The position numbers were made by a program, and so were the translations under genes. The notes beneath the pieces are model-generated. The model ran no database searches. It had not been told where the DNA came from and worked only from the letters and a program-made list of their open reading frames with translations. Of a stretch of 52,162 nucleotides of DNA, positions 40,125 through 49,514 are shown one piece after another. This DNA is from Prasinococcaceae sp. CCMP 1430 (lineage: Eukaryota; Prasinodermophyta; Palmophyllophyceae; Prasinococcales; Prasinococcaceae): contig RQSC01000630.1 of the NCBI GenBank assembly GCA_013416795.1, positions 298,576-350,737 of the forward strand, read 5' to 3'. Numbering within the stretch: the first letter of the stretch is position 1; each line of letters begins with the position of its first letter.

Positions 40125-42587
40125 TCAGAGCACCGTCATGTTGCGCTCTGGCACGAAACCGGTGCGCTTCCGCGACGGTGTCTTCGCTGGCGTCGACGCG
40201 TTGCTGCCGCTGCTGAGCGTGCCTGTGAGTGCGTGCGCGGGCGACAGCTGGGCGCGCGCACGAGCGTCCACGCTCACGTCTGCGGTCGGGCGCGCGTCCG
40301 CGCCAGTGTCTCCGTCTGTGTCTGTTCCCTCGCTTGCGTCCGTGGGCAACGGTAGTGCGAGTGGCGTGCCTGCCTTCAGAATTCCAACCCCACGCAGTGG
40401 TGGCAGCTCCTTCGACTTGTGGCCAACACCGTGACTGTGTGCGGCGCGTATGGGCGTGCGCGTGTGCGGGTCAGCACATCGGGCGTGCGCATGTGTGTGC
40501 ACATAGGCACTAATGTCCATGCCAGTGTTTGTGTGTGCTAGAGCATGCCGTGATGCTCGCGGCTGCGCGCGCTATCTCACCTTCCATCCTGCAGCGGCGG
40601 CAGGGCTGTTGCCGGCTTGAGCGGCGGCGCTGCCAACGCGCTCGCCCGCAACACTCGCTCCTCGTCCTCCTGCTTCTTCTCTGCGTGACTGCGCTCCTGC
40701 TCAAGCGGCTGTCGCAGCAGCGTTTGGTTGCTCGCCGAGGACGTGTCTGATTGCCTATGCTCCCCGGTGGTCGACGTGGGCGACACCTTTGGGTAGCACG
40801 CCTCGTCGCCCGCGCCAGATGGCGGACCAACTGTGGCTGGTCTTGGCACTGTCTCCCGCTTTGCCTCCTGCGCCTCCTGCGCGCGCGTGGCCGGTTTGGG
40901 CGCGCTCATCGAGGTCGCACCGCTCTTTCTCCCGCCCCTGTCGCCACCACAATGGCGATCCTCTGTAGAGCAGGAAGTGTCGCCGCCGCCACCCAATTCC
41001 GCTGGGGCTGGCATCGGCGCGGAGCCGTCCTTGAAGCGTGTCGGCGACTTGCCGAAGCCCACGCTCGCCCTGGCGGTCGAAGTAGGAGTCGTAGGAGGAG
41101 TCGCAGTCGCAGGATTGCCCATGTGGTACTCCTGTACTAATTGTCCCAGCACTGGAATCATGGCCACGTGGAAGCCGAAGAACTTCTCGCGCGCGTTGCC
41201 CACGTACAGCGTACCCTCCGCCGCCCCGAGCGTGAGCGCACAGATGGCCGCCTCGACCCTGCAGCATTCCACGGTCTTGTGTGGATCGTGCAGCACGCAC
41301 GCGGGCGTGGGCACGCGTCCGACATCGTGTCAGCCACAAGCGCGCTCCGCGCGTGCCTTCGCATGGCCATGTGCGCTCGCACCTTGACTTCCGCTCGCGC
41401 CTCTCCCTCGCCGCCGGGGTCCGCTTCCTCGAGCTGCTTGTAGTCGTACCATGCGCGCACGGTGTTGTCGTCCCCTCCGCTATAGAGCACGCTCAGTGCG
41501 GAGGACCAACCGAGGGCGTTCACCGCTGCGCCGCCCGCGTGCGCTCGCTCGCACGTGTGCGTGCGCACCAGCAGCCAAGACGAGGCGTCCCAGAATACGA
41601 TGCGGCCATCTGTGTCGCCCGAAGCGAAACGCGTGCCACCCAGCGAGCACACGCACAGAACACGCGCCGTCGCGCCCGCGCCGGGGGCCTCGTCCGGGCG
41701 TGCATTGCATTGCGCACACATCTGAGAGCGGCAGGCACGGCCATCTTGCAATCGCCAGCCTGTCACCATGCCCTCGCCGCCGCTCAGCACCAGCCTATGC
41801 GGAGGGCCATCGTCGCCGTCGGCCATCCCCACCGCCACGCACAGGGCCGGGCTCACTCGTCGCCTGGAAAAGATCAACCGCCGGAGCTTGAGCTCCTCCG
41901 GCTGCGGGCCAGCCACGGGGTGCGATAGTCTGCTTCCGAAAATCCCCTTCACGAGCGCTCGCGCGCGCGCACACCGCGGCACGAAGGCGTTCGCGAGGTT
42001 CGTGTACTCCATCACGTCGCCAGACTCGTATCCGACGTACAGCGCGTCGCCGTCCGAGCTCAGCGCCAGCGAGCAATACCCGTGGCTGTTGCGCGTCTCC
42101 TTGGCCTCCCAGATGAGCTCGCATCTGTCTCCACTCATACTCCACGCGGCGAGCCTATCGCGCGTCGCCGCCAGCAGCACGTGCATGTTGGGGCAGTCGC
42201 ACTCGGCGGCCACGAGGGCACACGCGGGGTGGGCGTCGCATTTGAGAGAGGTGACGGCCACCACCGGGCTCTTTCCGACCTTGAGCTTGTCGACGGTCTT
42301 TCCCGTGTCCAACTGCCACACGCGCACGACGCCGGCGGCCAGCCCGGCGAACGCGAGCACGCCGCTGGCGCTGCGCACGTTGGGCGCGCGTCAGCCGTGT
42401 CAGCACGCGCGCGGCACCCCGATCCTCCAAGCACGGCACGCACGCGTCGCGTGAGTGCGGACCTTCCATCGCCAACGGCGTGACTTTCTGCGAGCGCGAG
42501 CGGCGCGCGCCTCGTGGCGACGTCGGCGGCCACGGCAGAGCGCGCGAGCACGCCGGCTTGGCCCGCCCTGGGCGCGCTCGCCGGCAT
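40125..42587 (-). CDS. WD40-repeat protein, not assigned to a family
   Basis: Four exons by consensus and phase: 42463-42587 (ATG 42587), 41383-42370, 40581-41275 and 40125-40434, 705 residues. Junctions join GDG|SASGVLAFAGLAAGVVRVW, AEVK|TVECCRVEAAICAL and PPLQDG|SHGVGHKSKELPPL. WD-type blades: LAAGVVRVWQLDTGKTVDK, LYVGYESGDVMEY, RFASGDTDGRIVFWDASSW, VLYSGGDDNTVRAWYDYKQL, EGTLYVGNAREKFFGFHVAM. A CxxC pair occurs in the middle (SQMCAQCNARPDE). The C-terminal ~280 residues are disordered and charged and finish GVGILKAGTP...SRKRTGFVPERN. I do not recognise the orthologue; a scaffold role is a generic expectation only. The AAG acceptor before TVECC is weaker than the others, so that junction is the least certain. 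Confidence 0.7.
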
Positions 42588-43258
42588 CGTCGCCGGCGCG
42601 CGAACAGCACCGCCTGGCGGGCGTGGGTTACGAGCGCGACCGATGAGCAGCAGCGTGCGGCATTCGAGGAGGTGTCCGCGCCGGCGCCATACCGTACCTC
42701 CTCCTCCTCCCCTCCCCCCAATCCCAAAACCGCTCGCGCTCGCCGCGGTACGTTCCCGCTCGCCTGCCGTCCTCGTCTCTTGCCCCGCTCCTTCCAGCTC
42801 CCCCTGCCCCCTCCTGGCGCCGCTGGCCAGGGCGCCGGGCGCACCGCGCCCCCCCAGTGGCCGCGCCGCGCGCCGGTGCACGGGCGCGCGCGCGGCGCGC
42901 GCGCGCGCGGCGCGGCGAGGGGGAACGTCGAACGCGAAGCTCGCGCTCGTCCTCAAACCCTCCACCCTAAAGAGCGCCCCTGGCTGAGCCCGCCGGCGCG
43001 AACCCAGCCGTCAGCACGCGGAAGCAGCGCACGACGAAGCCTTCGACGCACACAGGCCTGCCCCCAACCTCGCGCGTACCCACCGATGGTACACAGCACG
43101 CGGGGGCACGCACTCCCCTCCACCCTCTCCAGCCTCCGTCCACCGACACAGAAGCGAGCCCCCGCGCGCGGAGGCCGCCGACCAACAACGGCGGGCGAAC
43201 GAAGGGACGCGCGGCCGCAACCGCGCCGCGACCCTTCGCCGCGGAGCTGCTGGCGCGT

Positions 43259-43282
43259 CGCGCGCGCGCGCGCGCGCGCGCG
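43259..43282. repeat. (CG)12 alternating tract (Z-DNA-prone)
   Basis: Twelve perfect CG units. Shorter CG runs occur nearby (43380-43400, 43508-43526, 43685-43700). Confidence 0.9.
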
Positions 43283-43940
43283 GATTTCGCGCGGGGCAGA
43301 TTTTTTCGCTGCCGCGCCACCTCGGTTCGGTGGCGATCGCTGCTGGTCTCCCGTGGTTTTTGTTTGGTTTCGGTCGGAAGCGCGCTCGCGCGCGCGCGCG
43401 GGTCGCGGTCGCGGTCCGACGTCGGAGATTCGAATTCTGGGACCGGCTGTTGCTTAGGCGGAACCGCTCCCCACCGCTCGAACCGGAACACGGTCACATC
43501 GCGCGATCCCGCGCGCGCGCGCGCTGATTGGTTGATTGAGGCGCACGAAGGGTGTGGTCGCGGTGGTGGTGTTGGATGGATGCCCACCAGTCAGTGAGAT
43601 GCCGAACGAATTTCGGAATGTGCCTCGTCTTTGTCTTGGGTTGGTTGCGCGCGCCCGTCCCGGGAATCAAATCGAATCCGGGGCCGCGCGCGCGCGCGTT
43701 CGGATTCGGATTCGCGCGCGGTTCGGTTCGGGTTCGGTGTGATGTGCGCTTCGCTTTGCTTTGCGTCTGCGTTTTTTTTTTTTTGGGAGAGGGGGGCTCG
43801 CGGCCATGCGTTCTGATGGGCGCAATCGGAATCGGCGCAGCCTCAGAGCGACGCCACCACCACATTTTTGTGCCGTTCGCGCATCCGAGACCCGCCTGCC
43901 CGCGCGTGAGAGAACCACGAGGATCTAGAAACCATCTGAT

Positions 43941-44034
43941 CCGGTCTGGTGGGGTTAGATAACCCGTAGAGTTACGATTTGAACCCGGTCTTTCCTAGTC
44001 TAACCCGGTCTTGCGCCTGCGTGTGACCCGGTCT
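43941..44034. repeat. ACCCGGTCT direct repeats
   Basis: ACCCGGTCT at 43983-43991, 44003-44011 and 44026-44034, with a related CCGGTCT at 43941. Spacing is 20 and 23 bases, ending 19 bases before the ambiguous base at 44053. Confidence 0.7.
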
Positions 44035-44052
44035 GGCCATGAAGGGTGGGGT

Positions 44053-44053
44053 N
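44053..44053. other. Single ambiguous base, probable contig join
   Basis: An isolated N occurs at the 5' edge of a Nudix gene whose start codon cannot be placed in frame. A second isolated N is at 49996. Isolated single Ns in otherwise clean sequence suggest scaffold joins of unknown size. Confidence 0.6.
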
Positions 44054-44843
44054 GCGGCGCGCAGGCGGGCGGCCAGCAAAGCAGGCGACGGAGGCAGCGG
44101 CAACGCACGCGGGCGCGGGCGGCGGCGGCGTCCGGCACGAGGCTGGGAAACCGCACGCACAGCACGCCGCCGACGCAGTACCGCCGCGCCATCGGCCTGT
44201 GCATCGTCAACGACGAGGGGGAGGTGTTCGTCGCGGAGCGCCTCGACGAGCGCGGCGTGTGGCAGATGCCTCAGGGCGGCATCGATGTCGGCGAGAGCCC
44301 CATGGAGGCCGCGCTGCGCGAGCTCGAGGAGGAGACGGGCATCCCGCCAAACGCAGTGGAGGTGCTGCACGACAGTGACAGGTGGCTGTGCTACCACCAG
44401 AACATGACCGTGCGCAACTGCTTCGGCCGGGAAATCTTCTTCGTGGGCCAGGCGCAGCGCTGGTTCCTCATGCGGCTGAAGGTGCCCGGCGAGTCGGCGG
44501 TCGACCTGCACGGGGTCGAGCTCCCGGAGTTCGCAGGGTGGCGCTGGGCGCCCTTCGACGAGGTGGCATCCGGCACGGTCGACTTCAAGAGAGGTGCGTG
44601 GGTGGAGGCACGCGCGGGCCGCACGCCCCGCGGGCGCGCCGGCCACGGCGCCTGCGCGGCGGAGCTCTCGACCCCCCCCCCCCTCCTCTCTCGCATTGCG
44701 CGTGCTGACGCGAACGCCCAACGCGGCGCGTGCCCCCGATCCTTCTCGCGTGCGCAGACTTGTACGCTGCCGTGGTCGAGCAGTTCGAGCCCATTGCGAT
44801 TGCGCACTGCGCTCGCCTGCGGGAGCAGAAAGACTTGCAGTGA
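44054..44843 (+). CDS. Nudix hydrolase, RppH/NUDX26-like, 5' end unresolved
   Basis: Exon from the N at 44053 to 44593 (donor GTGCGT), then 44758-44843 (stop TGA). The splice gives VDFKR|DLYAAVVEQFEPIAI. The Nudix box GGIDVGES..EAALRELEEETGI is complete (GX5EX7REUXEEXGU). It is preceded by RRAIGLCIVNDEGEVFVAER and WQMPQ, and followed by GQAQRWFLMRL and PEFAGWRWAPFDEV. This layout is that of bacterial RppH and of plant organelle diadenosine polyphosphate / (p)ppGpp hydrolases (NUDX26 type). The Arg/Ala-rich N-terminus could be a transit peptide. ATG 44039 is out of frame with the domain unless the N hides a frame-changing number of bases. A paralogue lies 6.5 kb away. Confidence 0.85.
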
Positions 44844-45185
44844 GCGCCCGCGCCTCAAGACGCGGCCCGAGCGACTCCTCGCGAAAGCGCTGGCTGCCGC
44901 GCGCAGCGCGCTTTGGAGAGGCGTCGCCTGGCGCTGCTGGTGGCGCTGGCGAGCTCACTGCCGCGCGGGACCGCCGGCGGCGAATCGCTGGGCGTATTCG
45001 GTGAAGTTGGCGGTGACATGTACATGAGCGGGGCGCCGGCGTGCGCGCGATTGGAGGGAATCCCCGTGCCCCTCGACGGCGGCGGCTGTTCTTTTTTGGC
45101 GTAAACGCATCTTTCAGAGCGTGACTAAGCATGGCTTCGCCGCGACGCGGTCTGCACAGCGCGCTCGTGCCGCGCGCCACGGAGC
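44844..45185. other. Convergent 3' intergenic region
   Basis: Lies between the Nudix stop (+) and the epimerase stop (-). No gene-like feature was seen. Confidence 0.5.
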
Positions 45186-45983
45186 TCACACCGCGGCGGC
45201 ATCCAGAGCCCCTTGCAGCGAGCCTTTGAGTGCCGCGATGGTCGCCGCGGGGTCGGCGCTCTTGAAAACGGCGCTGCCAGCCACGCAGCAGCTCGCCCCC
45301 GCATCGGCCGCCAGGGCCACGGTGGTCTCGTTGACACCGCCGTCGACTTGCACGTGCACGTCGGGCCAGCGCTCGCGGCACTCGCGCACCTTGGGCATCA
45401 TGGCCTCCATGAACTTCTGCCCGCCGAAGCCCGGCTTGACAGTCAGTACCAGCACGAGGTCCGCTCCCGCGTCGACCGCTGCCGCCGCCGCGTCGGCGCC
45501 CGTCTCCGGCGAAAGCGCTACGCCAGCCTTCATGCCAGCGGCCTTGACCTTTGCCACCAGCAACGCCGCGTCGCTGGTAGCCTCCGCGTGGAAGGTAAAG
45601 ATGCTCGCGCCGGCATCGGACATCGGCGCGACGTAGTCCTCCGGGTTTGTCACGCACAGGTGGCAGTCAAGCACCGGCCCGTCGCCGAGCGCTTTGCGCA
45701 GCGATGAGACCACGCACGGCCCGATGGTCAGGTTGGGCACGAAGTGGCCATCGAAGACGTCCACGTGCAGCCAGTCGGCGCCTCCGGCCAGCACCTGGGC
45801 GGCCACACGCGCGCGGTCGTGAACGCGCCGGGTCAGCGCGCGGCGCGCGAGGCGCGGGGCGCGCCCCAGCGCAACCGCACCGCACCCACGCCGCGCGCGC
45901 CGTGTGACGCCCGCGAGCAGCGACGCGCGCGGCTCGCACGCGCGCGAGATGCCTCCCGGCGGCTGCGACACCGAATTCCACAT
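45186..45983 (-). CDS. RPE: Ribulose-phosphate 3-epimerase, N-terminus atypical
   Basis: Interconverts ribulose-5-phosphate and xylulose-5-phosphate in the pentose phosphate and Calvin cycles. The conserved barrel is clear from residue ~64 of the frame: VLAGGADWLHVDVFDGHFVP (metal-binding His and Asp), DCHLCVTNPEDYV, VLTVKPGFGGQKFMEAM, VQVDGGVN (catalytic Asp) and AGSAVFKS, ending at TGA 45186-45188. Upstream of VLAGG a perfect acceptor (CCGCCCAG) at 45795 suggests the family-like exon begins at 45794. The expected first strand PSILSAD, with its substrate-site Ser, is not recognisable in the remaining 60 codons back to ATG 45983; the nearest is RASLLAG followed by an Arg-rich stretch. Either an unusual N-terminus or an unresolved 5' exon is present. 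It lies 106 bp downstream of the Canopy-like gene. Confidence 0.88.
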   Translation of the reverse strand: MWNSVSQPPGGISRACEPRASLLAGVTRRARRGCGAVALGRAPRLARRALTRRVHDRARVAAQVLAGGADWLHVDVFDGHFVPNLTIGPCVVSSLRKALGDGPVLDCHLCVTNPEDYVAPMSDAGASIFTFHAEATSDAALLVAKVKAAGMKAGVALSPETGADAAAAAVDAGADLVLVLTVKPGFGGQKFMEAMMPKVRECRERWPDVHVQVDGGVNETTVALAADAGASCCVAGSAVFKSADPAATIAALKGSLQGALDAAAV

Positions 45984-46060
45984 TTCGCGACCAACCCGAA
46001 TATTTGGGGTATATGTACTCTACTATGTGTAATTTGATCTGTATAATTACGAACCCTGAT
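45984..46060 (-). promoter_or_regulatory. AT-rich promoter island of the epimerase gene
   Basis: This is the only AT-rich patch for kilobases around and sits directly upstream of ATG 45983. On the minus strand it carries TATA-like stretches (acatatacc; gtaattatac). Promoter role is inferred. Confidence 0.45.
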
Positions 46061-46089
46061 GCAGGCAGCGGCCGCCTCGCCGCCACCGA

Positions 46090-47587
46090 TCACAGTTCGA
46101 TGCGCCCCGAGATGTCGCTGTCGGGCGTGGCCTCCCACTGCCACTCGTACGGCAGCGCCTCGCCGGCAGGGCGCTCCCATGGGCGGTAGTACAGCGCGTC
46201 GTCGCGCGCCTCGCGGAGCAGCGCCGCCGCGCCCTCGGCGACGTCGCGCGTGGCGGTTGTCGTCGCAAGGAAGTACAGCAGGTCGTACAGCGTCAGGCGG
46301 CCCTCCAGAGCGCGGTTCGACATGAACTTGGGCAGGGTCTTGTGGCCACGGGGGTAGACCGCCAGCTGTGGTCCATCGACGTACTCGCCGTGCGGAGGTG
46401 CCAGCTCATTCGAGTCGACGTTGATGCGAACGAGCAGCACTGCGCCGCCGCCAAGCTTAGCCACAGCGCCCAGGCACTCGTCGCTCTTGCCGCACGTCCA
46501 TTCCAGCTCCTCCTCCGCGCCCCCGGCCAGCGCGCCAAGACGCGCGAACGCAGGCATCGCAGACTACGCGCGAGCGCCACCCGGGCGCTGTCAGCGTTGC
46601 GAGTCCGGCTGCGCGCGCGGCAGCGCGCGCAACCGAGCGCGATCGCACCTGATGGAAGTCCGCGTGGGTGCTCGGGAAGGAGAAGTACGCGAGCACGTCG
46701 GCGGCCTGTGCGTCCGCGGAGCCCTCGACGTCGTTCGCGAAGGTTCCCGCCACCGTCTTGCGCACCGCACGGCGCCGATCCCCTAGCAGCACGCCGTCGC
46801 CGTCGGACCACTTCGGCTGCGTCTCGGACATGTAGGGCGTCGCGCTCTCGCCGGTGTCGTCGTCACGGAACTCGGACAACGGCCTACTCGCGTACTCCTG
46901 CGTACACGCGCGCGTCGCCTGCGTGGTACCCACACGCTCGTGCGTCAGCGCGAGTTGGCGCGTGCTGCCGTGGCGCGCGACTGCGCGCGCGGGAAGGGAA
47001 CGTTTCGTTCTCTGGGCAGGGAGCGGGTCGGTGCGCTGCCGGCGGCGCAACATCCGTGCCGTCTGCGGCGTGCTTGCGGGCCGCGCGCCACCACTCACCT
47101 CCCTGCACACCTCCCAATTGGCGTCGAAGGGTGCGTCGATGGAGCGTTTACCATGCGCTACGTATGCGCCAATGATCTCTTCCTCGAATGCTTCCAGCAG
47201 CTTCTCGCACGCCTTGCGTGCCTGTGGCACGTGATACGTCTCGGCGTATCGGCACGCGCCCGCGACGCCCTCCTCCACAATATCCTCGAGCTCACCGTAC
47301 TTGGTGGATGTGACGGCGCCGGTGGCGCGCCGTTCGTCCTTTCGCGCGCGCACTGCTTTGAACTCGTCGATGCGCGGGAGAAGCTCACGCTCCATGTTGC
47401 CCACGATCTCATGGCAGCCGCGGCAGCGTGGCGGCCGCCCGAAGACGTCCACGCCGTTGGCGAAGAACTGGGTGGCGGACGTCTCGCGCGGCCGCGCCTC
47501 GGCCGCGCGCGGCGCGCCCACCGCGCACAGCGCGAACGCGAGCAGGGCGGCAGCGCACGCCAACGCGCCCCCTCCCCCCCCGCGCAT
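46090..47587 (-). CDS. Canopy/saposin-like domain fused to inactive thioredoxin-like domain, secretory
   Basis: Three exons: 47099-47587, 46649-46897 and 46090-46563, all phase 0, 403 residues. ATG 47587 starts a good signal peptide (GGALACAAALLAFALCAVGA); ATG 47683 would add a Pro-rich leader. The first domain (~50-165) has the Canopy (DUF3456)/saposin pattern: CRGCHEIVGNMERELL, YGELEDIVEEGVAGACRYAE, ARKACEKLLEAFEEEIIGAY and WEVCRE. Canopy proteins act in the ER on receptor folding. After a linker, residues ~215-345 read like a PDI a-type domain (KTVAGTFANDV, ADVLAYFSFPSTHADFHQ, VRINVDSNEL, GPQLAVYPRGHKTLPKFM), but the position of the WCGHC active site is FPSTHADFHQ, so no CxxC exists. It is expected in the ER lumen as a chaperone-like factor (inference). 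Intron 1 (201 nt) is stop-free in frame. Divergent from ATP11. Confidence 0.75.
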
Positions 47588-47919
47588 CGCCGCCGCGCCG
47601 ATCGCAGGCCCCGCGGCGCCCCGTGGCAGAGGCGCGCGCGCTGTGGCGCACGCGGGGAACGGCACCGCAGGTGGCGGATGCATTTCGATCTAAAATCAAT
47701 TTCAAAACCGCTTTCTCCCCACGGATGGAATGTTTGCACTTAATTATGCGGAGTTATCCATGTATCTCCGACGTTTTTTTGCCGGCGCCGGTATACTGCT
47801 GCGGCACCGGCACAGCGCGCCCTAGCGGCGGAGGGGAGGCAGAGGCGCCCTCCGCGGGGCGTCGGAGGGGCCGCCGAGCCGGGCGTGGGCTGCAATTCCC
47901 GCGCGGCAGAGGAGGGGCC
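47588..47919. promoter_or_regulatory. Bidirectional promoter between Canopy-like (-) and ATP11 (+)
   Basis: 332 bp between divergent start codons with an AT-rich core (47690-47790). From 47606 on it is part of the 375-bp duplication found again at 49997-50371. Confidence 0.6.
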
Positions 47920-47980
47920 ATGTCGGCGCTCGCGCGCACCCGCGGTGCGCGTCTGTTTGCCGCCGCGCGCGCCGCGCCCG
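47606..47980. repeat. 375-bp duplication, copy A (promoter plus mitochondrial presequence)
   Basis: Identical to 49997-50371 at a constant offset of 2391 bases, without indels and with one mismatch seen (C/A at 47963 versus 50354). It covers the AT-rich promoter core, the 5' UTR and the first ~20 codons of ATP11, and ends abruptly after codon ~20. Confidence 0.95.
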
Positions 47981-48893
47981 CGCGCACGGCGTTCTCGTAC
48001 CCGGCGCCGCGATCGCTCGACTCGGTCGTCAAGGTCGACATGCTGAGGGACTACGACGCGCAGAAGTGCGCCGCGCTGTGGGAGGAGTACCACAACATGC
48101 GACAGCTCGCGAGCACCACCATGGGTGCCAGGTTGTACGCGCTGTACCTGGTGAGAGCGGCGCTGGCGACCGAGCGCATGCGGGGCGCGCTGCCGAGCGT
48201 CCGGAGAAGCAGCAGCAGGGCGCACGTCTGGAGCAGAATTGTCGCTGACCTCGCGCCATACCCCAAACCGGCCCTGCCCCGCCCCATTCCACACACGTCT
48301 ATGCAGGAGCGCGCGCAACGCTCTCCGATGTTCGTCGTGCCGATGCGCGCCGACGAGGACAGCCCTGCTGACGGGGACAGCGCCGCCGACCCCGACGCCA
48401 GCGAGGCGCCCGTCGCGCCGCCGGCAGCAGCGCCGCCGCTCAACATCTTCGTGCAGCAGCAGGGCGCGCACGTGCTTTTCTCGGACCTCGAGGAGTACAA
48501 GCTGCTGGGCACTGAGGCGACGCCGCTGGCGACTCTGACGCACTACGCGGATCTCGCGGAGGATAAGGTGCGCCAGTGAGAGACGGAGAGAGAGAGAGAG
48601 AGAGAGAGACGGGGGCGGGGGGGGGGAAGAGCCACCTCCCCTCCTTCTGTAGAGCGCCAGCCGCGCCCATGTGCTGACTTGAGACCGCCTCCCTCGCGCA
48701 GGCCATCGTGCTCGCCCGGTTAGACGTTGTGCGGGAGAAAGCCTTTTCGCTCGCGCGCGCGAGGGAGCTGCTCGCGCTCACGCATCGACTGTGGGTGGAC
48801 GACCAGGCGCACGCGCTCGTACAGAAGTTCAACCACGAGCCCGGCAGCTTCGACTTTAGCGACGTGCTCGCGCTGCTCGGGCACGAGAAGTAA
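47920..48893 (+). CDS. ATP11: ATP11/ATPAF1, mitochondrial F1-ATPase assembly factor
   Basis: Chaperone that binds F1 beta subunit during ATP synthase assembly in the mitochondrial matrix. Three exons: 47920-48150, 48307-48567 and 48702-48893, all phase 0, 227 residues. The N-terminus MSALARTRGARLFAAARA is a basic, amphipathic presequence. The family core follows: SLDSVVKVDMLRDYDAQKC, ALWEEYHNMR, then PMFVVPMR, LNIFVQQQGAHVLFSDLEEY, TPLATLTHYADLAEDK|AIVLARLDV and FNHEPGSFDFSDVLALLG, matching yeast and human ATP11 throughout. An acidic/Ala-Pro insertion (ADEDSPADGDSAADPDASEA) lies in exon 2. Intron 1 (156 nt) has no in-frame stop. Intron 2 contains a GA tract. The presequence and promoter are shared with MRPS34 through the duplication. 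Confidence 0.93.
48586..48609. repeat. (GA)12 microsatellite in ATP11 intron 2
   Basis: A perfect GA tract 18 bases after the donor site, followed by a G-rich run. Confidence 0.9.
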
Positions 48894-49130
48894 GAAGCTA
48901 CTCATTCTTTTTGGCGCAGCGAGCGAACCTTGCATTGGTCACCTCAGTCCATCAAACCACGAGGTGCGGCGCGGGGGAGCACACATGCGCGCGCGCGCGG
49001 GCATTCTCCGCTGGGTGGACGGATCCATCGAGGCGTGTGCACAGCGCGCGGCGCTCTCGTTCTTTACGACGCCGCGCAGAGGGCATCGCCACGCTGCCGG
49101 CTCGCCGCGCGCAGGCGCCCACTTCCTGCG

Positions 49131-49514
49131 TCACATAAGGTGCCTCCACTCGTCGGGGAAGCGCGGGTACATCCTTTTGTACAGGCTGGCGCATACGGTG
49201 TCGTGCTGCATGATAGGAATGTCGAAGAGGCACTTCATGGCGCCGTGAGTACCCACGGGCTCGGTGATGCGCCCACGGCGCCCGTGCTTGGTCCACAGCT
49301 CCAACGGGCGGAACCAGCGCACGTCGTCGGGGTTGTGGAACATCCAGCGGATGACTGCCTTGCGCTTGTGCACTTTGAGCGGGTATCCGGTGAGGATGAT
49401 GCGCTTGAGGATGATGCGGTCGGGATCGCACCGGATGAGCGAGCCGCTGAGCGCCAGCTGGATGTCGCCACTCGCCGCGCCCGCGCGCGCGCCCGTCGTG
49501 AGGCAGGGCGGAAG
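49131..49514 (-). CDS. TSR1: TSR1 ribosome-biogenesis factor, C-terminal fragment only
   Basis: TSR1 is a GTPase-like factor on pre-40S ribosomes. Only the last ~127 residues are present. The exon starts at 49514 after an AAG acceptor; stop TGA at 49131-49133. Conserved tail: LPPCLTTG, CDPDRIILKRIILTGYPLKV, KAVIRWMFHNPDDVRWFRPL, ELWTKHGRRGRI, EPVGTHGAMKCLFD, QHDTVCASLYKRMYPRFPDE. Spacing from LPP to DPDR fits the family. Upstream (49515-49995) none of the preceding TSR1 domains (BMS1/TSR1 AARP2CN, GTPase-like) is found, and at 49996 there is an N followed by an unrelated gene. So either the gene was cut by an assembly join or this is a genuine fragment or pseudogene. Coding sequence of the fragment is intact. 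Confidence 0.85.
   Translation of the reverse strand, partial: LPPCLTTGARAGAASGDIQLALSGSLIRCDPDRIILKRIILTGYPLKVHKRKAVIRWMFHNPDDVRWFRPLELWTKHGRRGRITEPVGTHGAMKCLFDIPIMQHDTVCASLYKRMYPRFPDEWRHLM

Larger units (their letters stand above)
42588..44052. other. 1.46-kb intergenic region rich in simple CG and T tracts
   Basis: No gene was recognised. It contains the promoter side of the WD40 gene, several alternating CG tracts, a T13 tract near 43774-43786, and repeated ACCCGGTCT motifs next to the N at 44053. Coding potential in all frames is arginine/alanine-rich GC artefact. Confidence 0.5.

Noticed and set aside
43920-43995. tRNA candidate on the minus strand (GGTTCAAATC)
   Set aside because: The five bases on each side of the T-loop-like sequence do not form a stem and no cloverleaf can be drawn.
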